A stretch of 64,000 bases of DNA, taken from Cyanoderma ruficeps. Taxonomy: Eukaryota > Chordata > Aves > Passeriformes > Timaliidae. This document shows, piece by piece, positions 1 to 11,740 of this stretch. Position numbers and translations under genes: made by a program. A model generated the notes under the pieces. The model saw nothing but the letters and a program-made list of their open reading frames with translations, was not told where the DNA came from and ran no database searches. Positions within the stretch are counted from its first letter, which is position 1. Each line of letters begins with the position of its first letter. The stretch covers positions 7,331,274 through 7,395,273 of the forward strand of contig VZDJ01000301.1 in assembly GCA_008694505.1 (NCBI GenBank), read 5' to 3'.

Positions 1-381
1 CCAGCCCAGCCATAATCACACAAACTCCCTGACCTGGTGTTCTGCACGTGTCGATGATTTTCTGAACGTGATTTCACATCCAGGCCTGGCACAGGGGGTA
101 GCAGCCCCATTTATCACACGTTTAAAATCATTGCCACGTGCTCTGGAAAGCAGAAGTGCTCCCTAACTCATCTGCAGGTTGGTGTAAGCTCCTTCTGGAA
201 CATGAGCAGTCCTTGATGTAGTAACAGTCATTTGGGAAATAAAACATGCTCTGGAAGCGCCCTGTTTCTCCTGCTGTGTGAGGGGCATCTGTGTTAGTGA
301 TTTACCCCACCTGGTTCTGCTCCAGCACAGGCTGCTCTCTGCAGCCACGGGGGTGCTGATGGCTGCCTACCTCCTTTCCAG
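1..381 (+). other. PLD1: PLD1 intron (3' part)
   Basis: This is the tail of a PLD1 intron whose 5' end lies outside the window. It ends in a pyrimidine-rich acceptor (ctcctttccag) directly before the exon at 382. Three-frame reading shows no earlier PLD1 exon: the segment expected just upstream in the protein, ending around the FNYR residues before TMCRGENS, is absent. I see nothing else here. Confidence 0.85.
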
Positions 382-431
382 GACCATGTGCCGAGGGGAG
401 AACTCCATCCTGGGCCAGCTGAAGGCAGAGG
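382..431 (+). CDS. PLD1: PLD1 coding exon (fifth from last)
   Basis: A 50-bp exon that encodes TMCRGENSILGQLKAE, flanked by split codons: its first base completes an Arg codon and its last base starts a Val codon. The acceptor is tttccag and the donor is gtaagaac. The peptide matches the PLD1 segment just before the second HKD half-site of the catalytic core. PLD1 hydrolyses phosphatidylcholine to phosphatidic acid and choline at Golgi, endosomal and plasma membranes, under control of ARF, Rho and PKC (family knowledge). The five PLD1 exons here together encode about 225 residues, roughly the last fifth of the roughly 1,040-1,074-residue enzyme. The rest of the gene lies upstream of the window. 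Confidence 0.95.
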
Positions 432-1336
432 GTAAGAACTTCATTCCTCTGCTCTGTGTTGTTTACTTTGGATGCTGCTGTTTGATGGATTCATCTGTAA
501 CACGTAGTCCAACACATGGTATGGGCTCGTGGGGCTGTGAGCGACCTCCTCCTTGACCATCCTCCCATGGAGAGCTCTGTCGGGTCACACAGGCCATGGC
601 CACTTGTCAGACTTCAGACCTGGCTGCAGCCCTGATCCAGAGGGGGGGAACACTCCAGGGAGGAGCACAGCACAGTTGCAGCTGCTCAGGATTGTGTTAT
701 TTGGAAGATGTCCTGAGCGGGGTCACACTTCTGGGAGCAATGAGCCCTCAGCCTTCCCTGTGGATCCCATGCAGGGTTTGTTTCTGGCAGTTGTCAGATG
801 TGGAGATGAAGAACCTGCCTGAGCAGGAGGCTGTTTCCTTGCCATGAGGAATCCTGCTGGAATTTGCTCTGCTGGGAATCAGAGCACTGTGAAAACCCAC
901 ACACCACAAACACTAGGACCGTGCATAATGCCTCATTTGTTCTAGGTCCTGGTTTAAATCTGAACTGCACACAAGTGCATTAAGACACATTTGCCATACT
1001 GACCGTGGACAGAACACCTGCTTCCAGCCTCCTTTCTGCAGGATCTGCAGAAAAACAGTCTCATAGTCCACCTATTGTGCTGTGCCCAGGAGACTGGAGT
1101 AATTTCTCACTGAAGTGGGAGTCTCTGAGCAGGCAGATCAGAGCAGCACAGTGAGCTCACAAGCAAATATTCAAGTCTGTTTTTAAAAAAAATTATTTCT
1201 CTTATCTGTTCATTTATAATTTTTTAACAAGTGAAAAACGAACTGTTATTCATAGGGGTCTTCATATAAACAAGGTCTCTTTTTTTTCTCTTCCACCTCT
1301 GTCACCCCATCAGTTTTCTTGTCTTTTCATTTTCAG
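432..1336 (+). other. PLD1: PLD1 intron, 905 bp
   Basis: GT-AG intron with donor gtaagaac and acceptor tttcattttcag. It is AT-rich toward its 3' end, around 1170-1300, where several T runs give a long pyrimidine tract. No gene, repeat family or RNA is recognised inside it. Confidence 0.9.
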
Positions 1337-1471
1337 TTGGAGATAAGTGGATAAACTACATATCATTCTGTGGCCTTCGAACATATGCAGAGCTGGAAGG
1401 AAAACTGGTCACAGAGCTCATCTATGTGCACAGCAAACTGCTCATTGCTGATGACAACACGGTTATAATCG
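1337..1471 (+). CDS. PLD1: PLD1 coding exon with second HKD motif
   Basis: A 135-bp exon, split by two bases at the start and one at the end. It encodes the run from [20 protein letters not shown] through [20 protein letters not shown]. The sequence HSKLLIAD is the H-x-K-x4-D core of the second HKD motif, the hallmark of the phospholipase D superfamily, whose His is one of the two active-site histidines. The catalytic His, Lys and Asp are all intact, so nothing suggests a pseudogene. The donor after ATA ATC G is gtgagc. The following Gly codon is completed by the next exon, giving the usual GSANIND continuation. Confidence 0.97.
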
Positions 1472-2378
1472 GTGAGCAGGGGCTCCCAGGAGGGGTTTGG
1501 GGCTCTGGGTTATACCTGGATCAATCCTTTCCCATCCCTGTGCCCAGGGCAGGCTGCAATGCCATGGGTTTTTCTATGTTGTCATCTCTTTCCTGAGAAA
1601 TATTTTGCTGTTTAAAAATAAAACAAACTCAAAAACCAAACTCATAAATTCTTCAGGAGGGAAGAAAGGATTCAGAGGGCTGTCATTTAATTTGTTTTTC
1701 TGAAATCTTTTGAATCTGTGTGTAACCGTGAAGAGAATCCCAGTGCAGGGAATATTGTCCATCTGTCTTGTATCAAACTCTGCTCTAGCAGGAAGACTTG
1801 TGAGACTTGTCATCTGTTCCTGAAAGAACAGAATGTGCTGTAAAATTTGGAAGGTTTGGACAACATGTGTCATGTATCAGCTTCATTTCCTAAGAATGGG
1901 ACAATATGCTATAGGGAGCAATAGATGTCGTTTCATCCCCTTCTCTTACCATATTTATTATGAGAGCATGAAGCAAAGACAAGAGAGTTGAGGCTCAGAG
2001 CTCCACACTGCAGCAGAATTTCAGCCTGTTTCTTTAAAGAAGCCCTTTTTGAGCTGTTTTATCAGCAATAAAGCTTGGCCAGTGCATACCTGAATACCAG
2101 ATTTTACAAGATTCAAAATATTTCCTCCCCTTAAAGCAGTGGTCTCAAACGACCTAACACTCTGTATGGAGTTCAGAGTTAGACACTAATGCAGTACAGC
2201 ATCTGAAAAATACAAAAGCTGAAATCTCACAGCATCGGCTTGGGGTTTTACCTGTTGAAGCCGTGGATGTTTCCCCACGGAGCCGAGGGCTGCGAAGGGC
2301 CCCGGGGGTGGTCGGGGTGATGGAGACTGTGCAGGAGCACCTGGAGCGGGAGTGAGACATTGCCTGTGCCCTGCCCAG
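1472..2378 (+). other. PLD1: PLD1 intron, 907 bp
   Basis: GT-AG intron with donor gtgagcag and acceptor gccctgcccag. Base composition changes sharply within it: it is AT-rich to about 2230, then GC-rich up to the next exon. An AATAAA at about 2066 is intronic and would give a truncated transcript if used, but nothing supports that use. No other feature is seen. Confidence 0.9.
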
Positions 2379-2532
2379 GCTCTGCCAACATCAACGACCG
2401 CAGCATGCTGGGGAAGAGGGACAGCGAGATGGCCATCATCGTGCAGGACAGCGACACCGTCCCCTCCGTCATGGACGGCCAGGAGTACAGCGCCGGCCGC
2501 TTCGCTCAGTCCCTCCGCCTGCGCTGCTTCAG
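2379..2532 (+). CDS. PLD1: PLD1 coding exon (third from last)
   Basis: A 154-bp exon with two-base split codons at both ends. It encodes [20 protein letters not shown] and continues through [15 protein letters not shown] to LRLRCF. The first residues complete the second HKD motif region (GSANINDRS), which lines the active site in PLD enzymes. The acceptor is ctgcccag and the donor is gtgggt. The exon is unusually GC-rich at third codon positions: by hand count 48 of its 50 complete codons end in G or C, against about half in the last exon. Identity to PLD1 rather than PLD2 is supported by the neighbouring exons and by the TNIK gene downstream. Confidence 0.96.
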
Positions 2533-3171
2533 GTGGGTATGGGCCGGGCACGGCAGGGAGGGGATGTGGCCCCTGAGCAGGGAAAGGGGCAGGGTTTGTC
2601 AGGGTTTTGCCCCCTCCGCCTTTCAAACCAATGGCCCGCCACTGCCTGCCCAGGTTTGGCTCTGCTTGGCCTAGGCTTAGCCCAGGGTTTTGCTGCTGTT
2701 TCACTGGCCTTCCTCACACTGCTCCTGCCCACAGCTTGGTAGCTTGATTTTACAAATTATTTTGTTCCAGGATTTCACTAGCCGAGCCCATAAACAAGTG
2801 GTATTTCCCCTCCAGATTCCGTTTGCATACTCTCTCCATCTTTGGTGGCAGTGTCACTTTTTAAAAAAAGCTTCTTTGCTGGGAGCAGCCATCTGGCCCA
2901 CAACACAGCCATTTTTAGTTTAAGGCCTTTTTCTTTTTCCTTTTTTCCCCACCACCTTATTTTCCATCTGGACAGTTACTGCACAGAAGAAAAGGAGAAA
3001 ATCAAGCAGCATTAAAGCTGCCAGATTATCACAGGGGATGGAAGTGGGAGGGTGCTGGGAGCGCACAGGATTTGGCAAGTCCTAAGGAAACTCCTTGTCT
3101 CCTGGCATTTATCAGGAGGGGAGTGCTCAGTGCTTCAGCTTCTGTGAGCATCCATCCCTTTGTCTTTTCAG
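2533..3171 (+). other. PLD1: PLD1 intron, 639 bp
   Basis: GT-AG intron with donor gtgggtat and acceptor tttgtcttttcag. The GC-rich composition of the preceding exon continues for about 150 bases, after which the intron becomes pyrimidine-rich, with a ctttttctttttcc tract near 2926-2945. Nothing else is recognised. Confidence 0.9.
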
Positions 3172-3286
3172 GGTTGTCCTTGGCGGCTCCGATCTCAACC
3201 CAGAACACCAGGATCCCGTCTGTGACAAATTCTTCAAGGAGGTGTGGATCGCCACAGCAGCTCGCAATGCCACCATCTTTGATAAA
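3172..3286 (+). CDS. PLD1: PLD1 coding exon (second from last)
   Basis: A 115-bp exon whose first base completes the Arg codon from the previous exon. It encodes 38 residues starting VVLGGSDLNPEHQDPV and ending RNATIFDK. The part from DKFFKEVW to the end matches the PLD1 C-terminal region closely. The stretch GGSDLNPEHQ just after VVLG differs from the mammalian PLD1 version I remember and seems one residue shorter, as expected for a surface loop. The donor after GAT AAA is gtgagg, phase 0. Confidence 0.96.
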
Positions 3287-3830
3287 GTGAGGAGCACAGC
3301 AACTTCCCCCTCCCTCCACCCCACACTGAGGCAGCAGATGCCAATGGGAGAAGCAGCAGAGGGTGGGCAAAGAGAGCAGGTCCAGTTCCTGGGGTTGGAC
3401 CTTCAGAGATGTTTTGAGGGAATGAGATGCAAGAGCTGTGAACAAGAAACTGGAGCTGTTGCATTCTCAGTGTGACAGCACCCATGAAGGCAGCAGATCA
3501 TATTTCTCCTTCTGTTTGCATCAACTGTAGTTCCAGTGAATGGCCATGGTGTAGTTACTACTTGTAATTAGCCACAGTGTAACTGGAGTAGAAGTAAATT
3601 TTACTATGGTCTTTTAAAAAGCTTTTGCAGTGATCTGAAAAGGCCCTGGAGCTTCCCCTCTGCCTGCTCCAGCTTCATCAAGGACAGGCACATACCTCTT
3701 CCCTCCCTGTTCTCTGGGCTGTTAATTCAGTCACTCCCATCCTGGGGAATTTGCACTGTGTGCTTTGGTCTTTCTCAGGAACCCTGCATTTCCCCTACAC
3801 TCACAGGTGACTTCTTTCTGTTTTCATCAG
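3287..3830 (+). other. PLD1: PLD1 last intron, 544 bp
   Basis: GT-AG intron with donor gtgaggag and acceptor ctgttttcatcag. A reading frame starting at 3765 runs through the acceptor into the last exon. It is intron read-through, because the upstream part shows no PLD1 similarity. Nothing else is recognised. Confidence 0.9.
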
Positions 3831-4055
3831 GTGTTTCGATGCCTTCCCAGTGACCAGGTGAATAATTTAACCCAACTGCGTGATTTCATCAACAAGCCCA
3901 AACTGGCAAATGATGATCCTGTGAAAGCAGCAGAAGAGTTAAAAAAGATTCGTGGGTTTTTAGTACAATTCCCCTTCCGTTTTCTGGAGGAAGAGTACTT
4001 GCTTCCCTCCGTCGGAACAAAGGAGTCCATGGTACCCATGGAGGTTTGGACTTAA
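3831..4055 (+). CDS. PLD1: PLD1 last coding exon and stop
   Basis: The terminal exon encodes 74 residues and a TAA stop at 4053-4055. It begins [12 protein letters not shown], contains [20 protein letters not shown], and ends [18 protein letters not shown]. The final EVWT is the invariant C-terminus of animal PLD1 and PLD2, and it is known to be needed for catalytic activity, so the gene end is intact. The acidic and Lys-rich middle ([13 protein letters not shown]) matches PLD1 better than PLD2. About half of the codons end in G or C, in contrast to the exon at 2379-2532. Confidence 0.97.
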   Translation: MFRCLPSDQVNNLTQLRDFINKPKLANDDPVKAAEELKKIRGFLVQFPFRFLEEEYLLPSVGTKESMVPMEVWT

Positions 4056-7000
4056 GAAGATGCAGACTGCTTTGCCTTTTAAAGTCTTGTTCTCAGGAGA
4101 GAAGATGATGAAAAATAAGGGATTTTGAATAGTGAAAGGAGACAAAAAGCTTCTCCACCAAGCTAATGAGCCCTTCTGAAGGATTTTGGTGGAGGAACTT
4201 GAAGCAAATCGACACTAGCAGACAAGAGGAGCAGAAAAACTTGGAAATGATGGCAGATGAGAAGTTTAACCTCTGGAGGAGTTACTTCTTCGGGCATGTT
4301 CTGAGCATCTAAAGGATGCAGGCTGCTTCCTAGGACAGGAACTGACTCCCAATTGATGTTGTCACCACTGCCAGCTGTATCCTGTGGTTGTGTTCATGCT
4401 GTGATCGTGCTGTGGCTGCACAGGAGTCTTGGGCTGCGTGTGCTGCTTCCCAGGCTTTGGGTATCTGCGCCTTGGCTCTCTGGAGTTCCCCATCTCACCC
4501 CTTCCACACACCATCACAGCACATTGTGCAGCCCTGCCACTGTAGGGAAGTGCCATTTGCTGCTGCCTTGGGCTGTCCTGCGGCTTTCCAAGTGTAGGTG
4601 TTTCACTTCTTAAAGGGAAACAGACTAACAATCCTGTATCAGAATCAGCATTTTGGTCTTTTCATCCCTTTGGGGGGAAAAAATCCTGTTCCTATTGCAG
4701 CTGGAGCAATCAGCAGCCCTCGGACTTGGCAGAGGGCAGTCTCAATGGAGCTGGAGGTGCTGGAGATCACTGGAGTTTGCTGGCCTTTGCAGACATCAGC
4801 TTGGTGCCACTGAGTGTGACTGTTGTCCTGAGGAGAGGATCAAGGTTCCAACTCAAGCCTGAGGTGCCCAGAGCCAGAGGAAACCAAGGCACTGCATGTA
4901 ACAGGACTGAGACTCCAAAGCCAGCATGATCTGAACCAAGCTCTGCACTCTGTGCATTTATCCTGCAGCATATGAGTAGATTTTCATTTCAGTCCCTTTC
5001 CCCCTGTTTAAAAGAAGGAAAGGCCATTGAGCTGACACCATGCTCAGACTGAGCTGTGTGGATTTGTAGGTGGGGTGAATGCCCAGGGGAAGGGGAACAG
5101 GCGACAAAGTCTCTGCTCTGCTTTGTTACTGAACCAGCCACAGCCTTGAGCTCAGTCGTGTAGGATGTGTCTTCCCAAGCAGAGGTAAAGCTCAGCATGC
5201 ACATTCCTGTTTTCCATTGCTGTAAGAAGGCTCTTTTGTAAGAAAGCTCTTTTGCACCTCCCTGTACAGAGAAGCAGCAGTTCAATCCAGCATCATGGGA
5301 AAAACACTACAGTTCCTGGGGTAGGGCCTCGTGTGGTGGGCACCAGCCTGGGTCTTGCCCCATGCTCCATCCTGCAGTGAGGCCATGTCTCCCAGTTTCA
5401 TGTCCAGCTCCAACCTGAGGTGTTCCTGGCAGTCTGCAGTGCTCTGTCAGCCACTGGGAAAATGGAGCATTCGAAAACACTTCAGGAGAGTTGGATCTGG
5501 AGGAGTGGAAGGCTGAGCTTTTCTGCTGCCCCTGCATCCAGGCATCCCCTTCCCAGGGTTATACCTGTGCTCAACACTCCTTGGTCAAAAGGCCCAGTGA
5601 ACTGGTATTTATTTTAGTTCACAGAAGAGTTTATTTTTTTTTCTTTGCTGGCTCTTCCAACAGTTTTTTAACTGGAAAAGAATCCCACTGGTCACCTAGC
5701 TATCCCCAAAACATAGCTGGCATGACATTTTAGCTGACTGCCTTCTGTGTTCAGACCTGTGAATAGGTACCAGCTTATTCTGTACCTGCTGCATCACCCA
5801 AATAGGGAACAAACCCCAGATGTTCTTCCAAATCCAGCCCATTCCTACAGCTTCCACTGTTTTACCCTTGTGTTTTGTTGCAGTTGCCTTTTACACTCCA
5901 TTCTGGCATCTGTGGTCTGGTTCAGCTTTGGGAAGTGCATGTGCAGCATTTTATGTGATTGAGTCCAGGGGGTTGATGGTTTTACCTGGCATGCTGTAAG
6001 CACATAAATATGTTCCCTTGATTTTTTTTCCCTTAAAAAAACTGACCCGGGGTCACCCCCTGCAGAACCAAAGCAATGTGTGCCCTGACCATTTACAATC
6101 GAGAAGGATCAAAGGTGTCCTGTCATTTCACATCAGTGCAGGTTCAGAGCTTTTCTCTCCTATGTTTAGCTGTTTTAGTTTGACTGCTGACTTTAAACAA
6201 TTACAGCCTGCCAGAGAATCCTTGTCAGTCACACAGATCCATGTTCAGAGTCAGGAAGTGTTCAACCCCACCACCTATACACTGAACCTTGAAGTGCAAC
6301 ACTCCTGTCACCTTCTAAGTGCTCTTACTCTTCTCATCCTCATTAGGGAAAGTTTTTATAATTGTTAAATTATCCTTACATTGTCTTTTAAAATGGTAGC
6401 TAGCTAATTGTTGGGACTTCCTAACTCCAGGGGTGTTAGCTCCCCCTCTGCCAGGCTGCTTTGGGAAAAACCACTCAGGTTCTGCAACCCTCAGCCCACT
6501 GTGTGAGAGCTGCTGGTCCCCAGTGACACGGCAGAGCCATGGAGGGAGATGTCATTGACTGATTTGGTATGAAAAGGTGCTAATTAAGAAGGTGTTTCAT
6601 TATTGAGGTAGCAGACAGGCCTGATGTTGGCTGTCTGTGTGGGAGGGGGCTCCCCTCCGTGGGAACAGGCACTGTGCTGATCATCCCTTCCCTGTGTTGG
6701 TGCTAAATTCCTCATACCGGGAATTTAGTAGCGTTCAAATGCAAGCAGGGTGTGCAGGGCAGCCTGGGCACAGGGAGGAGATCTCAGCATCCCCAGGGGC
6801 CTGTGGGGCCACCAAGTTCCCGATGGGAGCAGCCCTGCTCACCCCAAACAGACAAGCAGGGCTGGAGCCACTCCCAGTGAAGGTCCTGCTCATTGTCACC
6901 CCGGGCTGTGCTGTTTGGAGCTGGCTCCTTGGGTCCTGTCAGCTACGGGTTTGTTTCTTACATTAAGAAGCCTGTGAAGTTGAACAGCTTGAGAGAGTTG

Positions 7001-7543
7001 ATTTCTGCACCTGAACAATCACTACTTCTCAGTCTGTCATACCAGCGTGGGCTTCAAACTGGGGAGGGTCACCCACGATACCCAGAGCTGGAACAGGTGA
7101 TGTGGACTCAAGCACTAGCAGCCCCAGAAACATCAGCTGTTTCTTGTGGCATTTATTTGTTAGAACTGTAGGAAATGAGAACTTCTCCCAGGCTTAGACT
7201 TTATTTTGTAATTCAACCCAAGCAGAACACTTCTTTTCTCTTTAATTTATTCCTTAACATGTTCCACTTTGAGAACTCATACTCCTTTCCTTAAATTTTA
7301 ATACTCTGATATTTTAAAATATGTGTTTTGCTGTACAGATGTTGGACTGGATAAATGTTCCACTGTAAAGTTAATGCATGATTTAAAAAATGAGGGATAA
7401 AATGTCATCGTCTGCAAGAACTATACTAAAAAACAATTTATAGGACAACCAGTCCAGTGCTCCATGGAAGAGGTGGAGTGCTCAGCTCAGTTTCTGGTCT
7501 CTTGGTCTCAGTTTGTCCCCTGATTTGGTGTGAGCTTTGCTGC

Positions 7544-7549
7544 ATTAAA
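7544..7549 (+). terminator. PLD1: candidate poly(A) signal ATTAAA
   Basis: ATTAAA followed within 30 bases by a pyrimidine-rich, T-rich tract (ctattttcctttctttt), a reasonable downstream element. It is one of two candidates for the PLD1 transcript end. It is a hexamer that occurs often by chance. Confidence 0.25.
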
Positions 7550-8845
7550 CCCCAAACCCTCTATTTTCCTTTCTTTTGATCAAGTTTCACAACATGATTT
7601 TGCAATCCTGGTGCTGTCCCTGGGAGAACCTCAGTGCAGGTGTTGCCTAGCTGGGACTCTTCCATGAACAATTTACAATATCTTTATTCCTTCCAAAGGA
7701 ACATCCCTGTACAATCAAGTGCAGATGTGGTTTGCTGTTGTTATTTCAGTGTAACGAGCCTTGAGCACTTGTAGCAAGGACAGTCAGAGGGTTGTACCCG
7801 GGCACAGAGCTGCGTTTGTGGGGACATTCCCATATGAGAGTACTGTAGGATAATGCCATCTCCCTCTCCTGCCGCATGTGGAACCCCAAATCCACGCTGG
7901 GCTAAGCTGAGCCCTGTCACCAGCAGCAGAGCCTTTTATGGTGCAGTGCTGTGGTGGCCAAGGAGAAGAAAACCAGCAGTCCCAAGACCAGGATATGAGC
8001 AGAGGTTGGCACCCCTTGGGTGCCCCACGAGATGTGGACACACTGTCACAGCTTGTGGCACTCATTCTGCAGTTGGTTTCAAACAAGCAATTGCTGCTGC
8101 ACTGCTGAGATCCTGCTGAACCCAGGAGCTCTGCAGGGCCCTGCTCTGAACCCAGAGTGTAACTTCATGGCAGTGAATCAAGGCCAGCATGTGAATCTCA
8201 GTGTATCCAAGTGGAGCCGCCCCACTAACCATGTATCGACCACTGAATGCAATGATCCTCTTCGGGTGTCACTTTTTTTTTCCCCTCCTATTTTCCTTTC
8301 CCTGCCTGCTTTCTTGTTGTATTTTCCAGTATTTGTGATTATCCTATTTTTAGCCTTCCAGTGTCTTCTCATAAAATCTCCTCTATGTAAATAATTCCAA
8401 CTTTCCCTAGTCCTGAGAGTAGAGAAATGAGAAAAAGTGTCAAAAAGTCGCAGTTTTGGGAATGTTGTTTTTTTAAAAAATTACGTCTCTAGCTAAACTA
8501 ATCCACAAAAGGAGAGCTTCCACTTGGGGTGTGAGCACAGGCATCCATGTGTCCCTCCCTTCCGACAGTGCTGCTGTGACACTAAATATCCCTTCTGTGA
8601 AGGCTGCTGGAATTGAGTTTTGTATCCTTGTTCCTGCTAATGACTGCTTTCCTTTCCACTCTGTTTGTATCTGGTAAATGAATGTGTATTAATGGACTGA
8701 AAATACAACCGATCATCATTATGTCAGAATATTTGGCTTTGGTGTCGTTTCTCCTTGTTTTGGGGGCTTCGTCCTACCTTGGGATGAGTTCTGTCCTTGC
8801 TGTGTATCAGCAGCCAAGACGTGATGGGGAAAGGCCCAGAACAGC

Positions 8846-8851
8846 AATAAA
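8846..8851 (+). terminator. PLD1: candidate poly(A) signal AATAAA
   Basis: This is the first canonical AATAAA after the PLD1 stop, with a T/G-rich tract (tttgggttttcctgg) about 20-35 bases downstream. Further AATAAA copies at 9131 and 9281 are weaker alternatives. It could equally be a chance hexamer in intergenic DNA. Confidence 0.25.
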
Positions 8852-9707
8852 AATGGCTAGACTTGAGTCATTTGGGTTTTCCTGGGAGAGAGAAATTGCT
8901 GGGGTGAAACAGCATAGAAAGAAAATTGGACTTCTTAAATAGATTAAAAAGTTGTGTTTTAAAGGAGTTTTAATAATCCAAAAGCATTATGAAAGGCATA
9001 ATAGACAAAAACACTCTGTCTCCAAAATAGAATTAACTTGCCCCTGTCTCTTTTAACTTCTAGTAAAGGAAATTCAGCAGAGAGAGAGGAAGAAGCAGCT
9101 GCCTGTTGTCCTCCAGGGGCAGAAGAGATTAATAAAGCATCAGTGGCATTTCCAAGCTCTCTCGCAAACTGAAAACATATTAACTTCTCCATTTCTTAGG
9201 TTTCATCTCCTTCCTCAGATGCCAGAGGGCTCTCCACATCTTCAGAACTTCCAAACCCAATCTGTGTCCTCGACAGACACAATAAACCAAGACAACAGAG
9301 CCGGAGGGTGAGGCAGGGGGTTGGTAAGAGACATCAGGCAACTGCTGAGTGACACTGTCGGCTTCTGCTGCCACTCCAGCATCCCCCTGCTGATTTATGT
9401 GCTTCCTGAACCCCACTTCTGGGCTCCAAGGAGCGATGTGGGACCTGGCAGTCACTGCTGGGTGCGTGATGCTGCGCCCAGGGGTGCTGGATGGCAGCGG
9501 GGTGGCTGTGGGGTGACACAGGGCAGCCACAGCTGAGGCTGGCAGTGTCCTGCCGGCACTGCCTGGTTTCCCTGCGGGCAGCAGGAGAGCCGTGGTAGCA
9601 CAGTTGAGACTATCTTGGTGTGAAATTAATGTGAAACTGGAAGTGGACCTGAACCTAGGGAATTCAGGTATGGATTTGTAGGAAGGATCCTTTCCCTTTT
9701 CTACATA

Positions 9708-9800
9708 GTTGTCCTGGTTTGGGGGGGGGGATAGAGTTCATTTTTCCTTAGTAGCTAGTGGGCTCTGTTTTGGATTCAAGTAGGGGCACAACTCGAGGGC
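9708..9800 (+). mobile_element. LTR fragment, avian ERV-like (truncated)
   Basis: The pattern tgtcctggttt, a G run, atagagtt, a T-rich stretch, tagtagctag, then tgttttggatt resembles the start of an LTR family that is common in songbird genomes. The resemblance is from memory, not a search. Only about 90 bases are recognisable. There is no internal retroviral sequence, no partner LTR and no clear target-site duplication, so this is a decayed solo fragment. The G run is 10 bases (9721-9730), where I recall a mixed G/C stretch in intact copies. Confidence 0.45.
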
Positions 9801-11740
9801 ACTGTTGCTGCTTTTGCTGTTTTCCCTCTCCCACTGTGCTCCTACAGGGCCTGACTTTGTTCCCATCCATCCCTAAAAGCAGAAGTGAATGCCAGCTTAT
9901 GGCTATGGCTGGCACTGACTGTGCGGGGAGGCAGGAACGCCATGGCAAAACTCCCCCGACGTTCCCCCGACCAGAATGTTCCTGTTTGCTCGCTGGAGGA
10001 CTTGCAAAGCCTCAATTTGATGGCTCCTCACTGAGCAGGAACGCAGCCCACGCCTACCCTGAACACAAAGTGCCCTTTGCCAGAGTGTTTAACAACCTGT
10101 TCTTTCCAGGATGGATTTCTCCAGCCATTTTTTGTGCCGAGGCTGCTCCTGCCTCCTCCCACAGGTCAGCTTCTCAGTTGTGGATGTGTCCACAGGAATC
10201 CTGTGCCAGGAGCAGGAGGAATCCTCTCATCCACCCCAGCACCCAGCACATTTGCTCTCTGGCCCTTCATTAGCATTTATGCAGCAAGCTGTCAATAACG
10301 CATCAACTTTAATGAGTGCCAGCCCTTCGCATGCATGAAATCACAAATACGCTGCAGTTATTTTTGTTCTGAGGAAGAAAGCAGGGAAGAAAGGAAAAAA
10401 GAAAAGGTTTTGTGAGCCAGGTCCAAGGGTACGTGAAGAAACAGGTTTCTTCTCACTGCTAAAAATCAATTTATTTTAGTTTCTCTGCAATAGTGCCAGC
10501 TCTTCACGTTTTCAAGTGCAGCTCTGAAGCGCTGATGCAGTGGAGCGAAGGTTTGAAGAGCTTGAATCACAACAGCACTGTGAGTGAAAGGCTCGATTTT
10601 TTTCTTATTGGAAAAATTAAAAGTGACAGCTTCAAAATTGGTTCCACTGCTTTGATTGATTGGACAGAATATTTAGCTCAAAATGATTATGGCAAGATTT
10701 TCTACAGAGGCTCATGGCTGGGATGGAAATTAATTTGGAGAAAAGGGGAGGGGGAGTTGTTAAAAAAGAAATTACTCTGCAAAGGAAACTGTTTATCCCC
10801 AGAATCTGTGGTGAGTAATCTCTCCATATTCAGCCTGATCTCAATAATTAAATATTCCATGAGTTCCCATTTGAGGACAAAGGAAAGGGGGACGGGGAGA
10901 TAGTGTTTATGCGACTGCACAGGTGTCTGTACTCTGGAGATGCCCAGTGGCAGCAGGATGCTGCCAGTGTGCTGCTCAGTGCCCAGCAGGTGTCCGTACC
11001 GAACATCCTGACTGGGAAACCTGCCCTGGGCCAAGGGTTGGGTGTTCAGTTGGAGTCCTGCAGGGCAGGTGAGCTGGAGGTCACCACTGGGAAGCTGAGG
11101 GCCACTGAAGGTGCTGTGGGCACAAGGGAAGTTCAGGTAAGAGCTGGACCCACCTCTCCAGACACACCACAAGGATGCTCCAGTGTCTCCAGACAGACAG
11201 CTGCTCTTGTAGTAATTTCAACTTGAAAAACAAGTTTGAGATTTTGGGTTGTGTTTTTTGGGTTTCGGATTTTTGTTTTTGTTTTTTTTTTTTTACATTT
11301 TAGGTTTTCACATTTCAGATGTGCTTTCTCTTAAAATTGGCACACAGTTTATAAAATAAAATATAAAATCACCCCAACTGCAGAAGTATGAAGTAGATAC
11401 TGTATAATGAAGTAATTCAAAGTAGAATTAATGTTTTTCTCTGTTACAGAAAAGCTCCATTTTGACCAGTATCAGATATGGAACAGGGAAACTCCAGAAA
11501 CAAAGACATCTGTAGCCACAAGCCACAGTTTTAGCCCCAGACTACAGACAGCACTTACAGGATGTTTTTCCATGGGTGTCTCCTGTCTCGTGCACAGCGA
11601 ATCCCGAATGATCCCCACATGTCTTTTAGGACTGTGTGTTGGCCAGCATATCCTGGCTGGAAGGAGAAATGCAGATGTAACCTGGGATCTAATCACATGT
11701 AGGAATTTCGGCTGTGTTGGGGCCGCGTTACAGCAGCCCC

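Larger units (their letters stand above)
4056..8851 (+). other. PLD1: PLD1 3' UTR and downstream, end uncertain
   Basis: This is non-coding sequence after the PLD1 stop. The exact 3' end is not visible: there is no AATAAA for several kilobases, and the first good candidates are ATTAAA at 7544 and AATAAA at 8846. Mammalian PLD1 messages have 3' UTRs of a few kilobases, so either site is plausible, and variant hexamers closer in (CATAAA at 6003, GATAAA near 7352) cannot be excluded. There is an AU-rich tattattttag-like stretch near 5605. No reading frame here is recognisable. Confidence 0.4.

Noticed and set aside
2186..2704. 172-codon antisense frame over a PLD1 exon
   Set aside because: It is the shadow of the GC-rich PLD1 exon at 2379-2532, with G/C third positions leaving the opposite strand open.
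9758..10273. 171-codon + strand open frame in the intergenic region
   Set aside because: It begins inside the LTR-like fragment, has no recognisable domain and shows no codon bias like the PLD1 or TNIK exons.
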